Source: Oxytricha trifallax (Eukaryota; Ciliophora; Spirotrichea; Sporadotrichida; Oxytrichidae). Taken from it: DNA of 64,000 nt. The stretch is taken from positions 1-64,000 of the forward strand of contig ARYC01017818.1 in the NCBI GenBank assembly GCA_000711775.1, written 5' to 3'. Under the pieces are notes generated by a model, which had not been told where the DNA came from, did no database searches, and was given only the letters and a program-made list of their open reading frames with translations. The translations under genes were made by a program, and so were the position numbers. This document shows, one piece after another, positions 59,128 through 64,000 of the stretch; positions within the stretch are counted from its first letter, which is position 1; each line of letters begins with the position of its first letter.

Positions 59128-60036
59128 ATGGTAAAATTACAGGTTGCAACTTCTTTACTACTATCTCTACTCATATCAAATTCTAAGGCTTCTTATTACG
59201 AAAAGATTGAAGCGTTTAGTTTTGATTCATCATTGGGAGAGTACCCACTTGGCTATGTGACGTTTGGCTCTGCAATTAATCTAGAGAATAGTATTAAGTT
59301 AGTACCACCTGTTTAGTAATTGAGTGGTACAATATTCCTTAATCAGGTAGCGTAAAATCTTTCATTAAATCAAATTTTTTATGCTAATTACAAGTTCATT
59401 TTTGATTCACATAATAAAGCAATTAAATCTGATAGAAAAAATCAATTTTTTTGCTAAGATTTTTCGAATAAATGCATAAACACACACGTTCAAAAACATC
59501 CCGTTAAAACTCTAATAATAAAGCTGAAAAAGTGTTGAGTAGTTATAGAAACATATTAATCTAACTTTAAATTTAATTTCTTTGAGATTCTTGAAGAATA
59601 AGTATAATCCAAGGAGTAACTTCTATTCAATTAATTATTTGTTGAATTATAGATGACTTTATAATTTAACTGAAAATTGACAATCTTAAGCTAAACAAAA
59701 TACTTCAAAAAATTGCTTGAGCACTCCTCCACTCTTCACAAAGAGCAATCAAAAGTCAGAGATATTTCATATGAATTACTGGGCCACATAAGTATTTCTG
59801 ATATTCTTATCAACACAGAATTAATAGAAAACAATGTGTTGAAAATCAGTGAATTCATATACTAGTAATTCCACTCAATAAATAAGCCAGATTAGTATTT
59901 AGAGCAATAATAGTAGCAATAAAAACAAGTTTCAATTACAAATCAAAGTAGCAGCACTATCGACAGTTCAAACAACATGAGTAAAACTTAGGTGTTTGAT
60001 TATTCTGATTAAAATAGCATAAATAACTAAAGTAAT
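59128..60036 (+). CDS. L-type lectin-like secretory protein, interrupted by a TBE
   Basis: ATG at 59128 with a clear signal peptide (KLQVATSLLLSLLIS). Then EAFSFDSSLG and YVTFGSAINLENSIKLVPPV, matching the start of ERGIC-53/VIP36-type L-type lectin domains (GSA plus I-x-L-x-P). The lectin part continues with FYANYKFIFDSHNKAIKS. Two in-frame TGAs (59536, 59671) lie in the middle. A helical luminal stretch (VRDISYELLGHISISDILIN) and a poly-Gln segment follow. The frame reaches the left end of TBE copy 3 at 60037 and its 3' part must lie beyond the window. Lectins of this kind carry glycoproteins through the early secretory pathway. Divergence is high, so the call is moderate. Confidence 0.55.
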
Positions 60037-60179
60037 CAAAACCCCAAAATCCCTTAGTGAGGTTTATAAGTGCTTTGATTTGTAGAGTATAGTTGGGGTC
60101 TTATTGGGGTTAGTAGAGAAAAAGCAGGATTTATATGAATTTAATGTAAATTTAATGATTATTAGGTGATTTAACTCAA

Positions 60180-62590
60180 ACGAATTTAATTTGCTTGTCT
60201 TTGTTATATCTCTTGAATCTGGCTGTCTTTAGTGGCTCAAGCATGTCGTCTAATGATTATCTAGGATAGTGAGGAGCTCTTACTATTATCATCTCTACTA
60301 AATTTCTAATTTCTTTGCTTACATCTTCTTGCTAGAAATGCTTTTAAGCTAAGCTAATTGATTATTTTTCATGCTTTGTGCTAAAGTAAGACATACTTTT
60401 CATATCGCTTTCTAATATAATAGCAGCAACTGCCCATACATCCCACTATACTGAACCATTAGTCCATTTCTCTCTGATTGGAAAGTATCCAGGGGTCCCA
60501 AGAACCTTAGCTAAAGTTATATTTTCTTACCGTAATGCTCCATTGAAATCGATGACAACTACTTCTAAAGGGCATAGGTTCAACATAACATTTTCAGGCT
60601 TCAAATCTCTATGAACATATCCAATTGACACCCTTTATCATATCTGATAGAATGTCATTAAAATCATTTGGGTATCTGTTATGATATAGATAGTCTCTAA
60701 GAGTCATTTAAAATTTCTTTAGTCTAAGTGTGATGAAACCAAAGCCTAAAATAACTCCATCTAACTTTAGCAAATTCTTGCAGTCTCTTCTTTGTGCCTC
60801 TCTTAGAACCAGATATTCGTTAGCGAATTCATTCTGGTACTGCTCATTCTTAATTAGATAACTGAAAGGGAAAACTTTATATGCATACTCATCAACCACT
60901 ATGATCTTTACTTTGTTAGGCACGCTTATAAGGTAGAATTTTTGAAATAAAAGTCAATTTCAGACTGTTAAATTAAAAAGAGAGATATATAATCAGGTCC
61001 TTAGTAGATCAGTTATTAAAATTAAAAAGCTGAAATTAGGTTTTAATCCATCTTCTATCGCAGTATTATTTGCACGTTCATCTCTGTTCTCTTCTTAGTA
61101 ATGTGTTTGAACTTTAAGTCTCCGAACCTCTAGTGCTTTAATCGGTGTAGTATCACTTAAATCCGTGCTCTCATATTTCGGTAGCTTATCTTAGTAAATC
61201 TGCGTGATTTTGAGATTTCGTCATTTGACTCAGAGCTTCCGTAACTAACAGTATACTGTTGAACACGAGCAACAACTGTAAAAAATTGTATCGTAAATCG
61301 ATATTTTATATTTTACATATAATTTGTTGCTGCTGCGTTACATTAACATCACAATTTTCACAAATATTTTTCATTTTTGCCTAAAATTAAAACATTTATG
61401 GAAGAAAAGAATACACTAAAGAGAAATAAGTTTTTGCGAAAGCAAAAACATTTTAGGCAAAAATGAAAAATATTTGTGAAAATTGTGATGTTAATGTAAC
61501 GCAGCAGCAACAAATTATATGTAAAATATAAAATATCGATTTACGATACAATTTTTTACAGTTGTTGCTCGTGTTCAACAGTATACTGTTAGTTACGGAA
61601 GCTCTGAGTCAAATGACGAAATCTCAAAATCATGCAGATTTACTAAGATAAGCTACCGAAATATGAGAGCACCGATTTAAGTGATACTACACCGATTAAA
61701 GCACTAGAGGTTCGGAGGCTTAAAGTTCAAACACATTACTAAGAAGAGAACAGAGATGAACGTGCAAATAATACTGCGATAGAAGATGGATTAAAACCTA
61801 ATTTGAGCTTTTTAATTTTAATAACTGATCTACTAAGGACCTGATTATATATCTCTCTTTTTAATTTAACAGTCTGAAATTGACTTTTATTTCAAAAATT
61901 CTACCTTATTTAAATAATTTTCAATGGAGCTGCTAAGATCAACTGCATTCAATGAAGGAATATGCATAGCTCTCTCTTAGAAACATCCGGAAAAGGTGTT
62001 TCCTGCAGGTTGATTCATTGTTTCAAATGGTTTCTGCTTCTTGAGCCCTTTCTGCTATTCTCTCTGAAACTCAAGAGTATTTGATTTTCTCTTTGCTGGG
62101 ACTAGTTTTTGAGTATCTACATCTTAAACCAAGAACTCACTAAGGTGATGCATTTGCATATGCCTTTTAACTTTAGCTGAGTGAGTATATGACATCATGC
62201 ATGTCGTGCACTAATACCTGCCATCTACCTTATCGTGCTTGAAATACACCTTAGGCTTTCCAGAATGTATCTCTTTTATATGCCTCTTCAAGCTTTATTC
62301 AGTTGAGAAAAAATTCTAGCACTCTTAACATTAAAATGTTTTTATTTTTTCAACTGGTAGCTGTTTTTTTTCTTTCTCAATATAATCAATTTGAGTTTAA
62401 ACTGCTATCTTTGTGCTCTCCCTCTCGTTTAAAATTTCTATGATAAAAACCTCTGCTTCAAAACCCATGAGCTCTTAGCTCTACCTCCCTTAACATAAAT
62501 AATCTCATTTTTTAGTTTAGCCAAAGTTTAGCTATGATTATCCTGCTCCAAGAGAAACTGCTTTACGATTTAAGTTAGCCACCATGTTTA
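60180..62590 (-). pseudogene. TBE zinc finger-kinase gene, copy 3, split by a foldback element
   Basis: N-terminal part on the right: start VANLNRKAVSLGAG (about 62580), finger regions near 62160-62350 (YQCTTCMMSYTHSAKVKRHM is the clearest), linker LVPAKRKSNTLEFQ. After the 976-bp insertion the kinase half continues: VDEYAYKVFPFSYLIKNEQY (about 60850-60900), a diverged catalytic loop near 60600-60640, and a C-terminal part (RNLVEMIVRAPHYPRQSLDD, about 60265-60330). Several slips and the insertion make it non-functional as it stands unless the insertion is removed. Confidence 0.75.
60931..61906. mobile_element. 976-bp nearly perfect foldback element inside TBE copy 3
   Basis: The left end AGGTAGAATTTTTGAAATAA (60931 on) and its inverse at the right end (to 61906) begin two arms of about 455 bp that match almost base for base. 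The loop is about 60 bp, centred near 61419 (the arms meet around GCCTAAAAT...ATTTTAGGC). TA flanks both sides (60929-60930 and 61907-61908), and host TBE kinase sequence resumes on either side. No gene is evident. The arms differ at only a few bases, so the insertion is recent or arm identity is maintained. Resembles the TA-flanked foldback at 32.7 kb in design, not in sequence. Confidence 0.9.
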
Positions 62591-62759
62591 AATTCAAATT
62601 CAAATTTCTATTATAAAGCTTTAATAGCCTCTCTAGTTATAGTTACTATGTATAGGAGTTGGCACTGCAACAATAATGGTTGATATTGATGAGTTAGAGA
62701 TCATATTTATACTTAGTTTATTACTATAATTTTTCTAATTTCATGCTAAATCTTTTTAA

Positions 62760-62970
62760 TTTTGGTACGAACTTAGATAAACTTCAGGTTGGTAATGGTA
62801 CCAATTAGGTTTTGAACCATATTGGAACTTTTCCATTAAGACCTCATTAGTTTAAAACTAGGTACTAATTAAGTTTTGGTACTATTAAATTGGTACGAAT
62901 TAAAATTAAACTAATTTAATACCAGTACTAATTAAATTTAAACAAATTTAGTACTATTTTAATGGAACTA
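62760..62970. repeat. TBE internal spacer with GGTAC/TAGTACC repeats, copy 3
   Basis: Same array type as in copy 1 and the deleted copy, between the divergent kinase and 22-kDa genes. The conserved GGTTGACCTCCTATAAGAT segment follows at 63045. Confidence 0.7.
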
Positions 62971-63150
62971 AATTGATAAAAATGGAGCTCCATCTCTGCA
63001 GTTTGTTACAGCTTCTGCAAACTTTCTCCATGTATCTTTGCAGGGTTGACCTCCTATAAGATGCCCATATTTAATTGTAAAATCTTAAACAATAGGATCC
63101 AGAAGTCTATAAATTATTATTTGAAATTAATTAATAGGAAAACGAACAAA

Positions 63151-63386
63151 TATGGAATCACCCAATGATCAAATGAAAAGAGTTGAGGCTCAAGAAATGA
63201 TATCAATATTCAGAAGTAAGGAAGATCTCTATCGATACCTAACTTTACATGGTAAGATAACTTGATGACTATTAACATATTATACAGTTGGTTTATTCCT
63301 TCCAACGATGGAAGGTACCAAAATTTCATTCTTAAAAGCAATACTTTGTGAGGAGAAGAAAGCTTTTAAAAATAAAGAGATTAAAC
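63151..63386 (+). pseudogene. TBE 22-kDa gene, 5' part, copy 3
   Basis: ATG at 63151 (MESPNDQMKRVEAQEMISIF), then RSKEDLYRYL, and after two adjacent TGAs VGLFLPTMEGTKISFLKAIL and EEKKAFKNKEIKL. Homology to copies 1 and 2 stops at about 63386, where the next insertion starts. Confidence 0.75.
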
Positions 63387-64000
63387 TAAGCTAAAATTTT
63401 TTGAAAATAAATCGAATTTAATTTGAAATATACATTAATGAATATAAAGGTGCAAAGGTTAATTAAGACAATTAAGAATGCATAAGGTAAAGCCCTAATT
63501 AGGGCATTTAATTTAGTTATTTCTCAATAAGCTTATTTCCAATCAACCCAAGATATTCTGACTTCCTTCCTTGAGCTTATAAGCTCATAAGTGTGGGCTT
63601 ATAAGCTCAAAATCTTCCAAAATCACCCACTTCAAGGGTCATTTTCCAAAAATCTGTTTTTTAAGTAAAAGTCTTATAGAGGGCTATAATGCCCATTTTA
63701 TGTTAATTCTTAATTAAAGTAGAAATTATATATTAAAATTTTAAATTCATATTTTAAAACGTAATAAATTTAAGGCTGATTTAAATTCTCTATAGAGAAT
63801 TCTATTAAAACTAATTTAAGTTTAATTTTTAATGATTTTTAATAATTAAAGCCTAATAATTTCTACTTTAATTAAGAATTAACATAAAATGGGCATTATA
63901 GCCCTCTATAAGACTTTTACTTAAAAACCAGATTTTTGGAAAATGACCCTTGAAGTGGGTGATTTTGGAAGATTTTGAGCTTATAAGCCCACACTTATGA
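63387..64000. mobile_element. Second foldback insertion in TBE copy 3, cut by the window edge
   Basis: The sequence from 63585 (TCATAAGTGTGGGCTTATAA) is repeated in reverse complement up to base 64000, with the centre near 63793 (TTCTCTATAGAGAA). The arms match almost perfectly over about 200 bp. If the insertion starts where 22-kDa homology ends (about 63387), its full length would be about 810 bp. Inner part contains AGCTTATAAGCT palindromes. No gene seen. Confidence 0.75.

Larger units (their letters stand above)
60037..64000 (-). mobile_element. TBE transposon copy 3, reversed, runs off the right edge
   Basis: Begins CAAAACCCCAAAATCCCTTA at 60037 after AAT (60034-60036), followed by the same end sequence as copy 1 (TTATTGGGGTTAGTAGAG). 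Gene order is inverted relative to copy 2: zinc finger-kinase gene (-), GGTAC-type spacer, then 22-kDa gene (+). Two foldback insertions interrupt it: one in the kinase gene (60931-61906) and one in the 22-kDa gene (about 63387 to past the edge). The transposase would lie beyond 64000. Inserted in the lectin-like gene. Confidence 0.9.

Noticed and set aside
1-64000. CRISPR arrays, bacterial operons, tRNA or rRNA genes
   Set aside because: No regularly spaced repeats, no cloverleaf with a B-box was recognised, and the gene structure is eukaryotic with short introns and a ciliate code.

Overview
The window reads as micronuclear (germline) DNA of a hypotrich/stichotrich ciliate, closest in character to Oxytricha/Sterkiella. 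(1) Real coding frames are open only if TAA and TAG are read as glutamine; most recognisable genes end in TGA. (2) It carries three telomere-bearing elements (TBEs) and one internally deleted copy. These start with C4A4-type repeats, have inverted repeats of about 70-78 bp, ANT target duplications and the TBE gene set (DD34E transposase, a '22-kDa' protein, a zinc finger-kinase). (3) It is a long, multigene, AT-rich stretch, not a gene-sized macronuclear chromosome. Introns are short GT-AG, mostly about 20-55 nt.

Layout. 1-6.85 kb is a visibly GC-richer island with a large unknown minus-strand gene and a Tc1/IS630-type DD34E transposase gene. 6.85-8.9 kb is AT-rich filler. 8.9-13.6 kb is a coiled-coil gene whose first intron is 1.9 kb long and holds a second GC-rich antisense gene. 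13.7-18.3 kb is a kelch-BTB gene interrupted by TBE copy 1. 19-25.1 kb holds a small membrane protein, the 5' part of glutamate-cysteine ligase, a zinc finger/pseudokinase gene, a TBE 22-kDa-like relic, an unknown fragment and the 3' end of an SNF1/MARK-type kinase. 25.5-28.1 kb is a coiled-coil gene. 28.3-32.7 kb holds, all on the minus strand, a Ras-like GTPase, splicing factor PRPF18 and a CS-domain protein. 32.7-33.6 kb is a foldback element. 34.3-39.4 kb holds an IQ-MORN gene, an unknown gene and an N/Q-rich coiled-coil gene. 39.7-42.6 kb is major vault protein with a 487-bp inverted-repeat element inside an exon. 43.3-49.0 kb holds Q/N-rich genes. 49.0-53.0 kb is a full 4.0-kb TBE and 53.1-54.3 kb a 1.2-kb deleted TBE, both inside one host gene. 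54.75-57.5 kb is a calpain-type protease. 57.9-60.0 kb holds unknown genes and an L-type lectin-like gene. 60.0 kb to the end is a third TBE carrying two further foldback insertions.

Main points. Removing both neighbouring TBEs at 49-54.3 kb, with one copy of each 3-bp target kept, leaves a single continuous host reading frame through to a TGA at 54672. Removing the element in the vault gene together with one copy of its 8-bp flanking repeat also restores that frame. These are direct traces of precise germline DNA elimination. Many genes show one-base frame slips at homopolymer runs, which may be sequencing or assembly indels, and a scatter of in-frame TGA codons, one at the near-invariant Trp of the calpain. 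All function calls come from motifs and families recognised by eye; no search was run.
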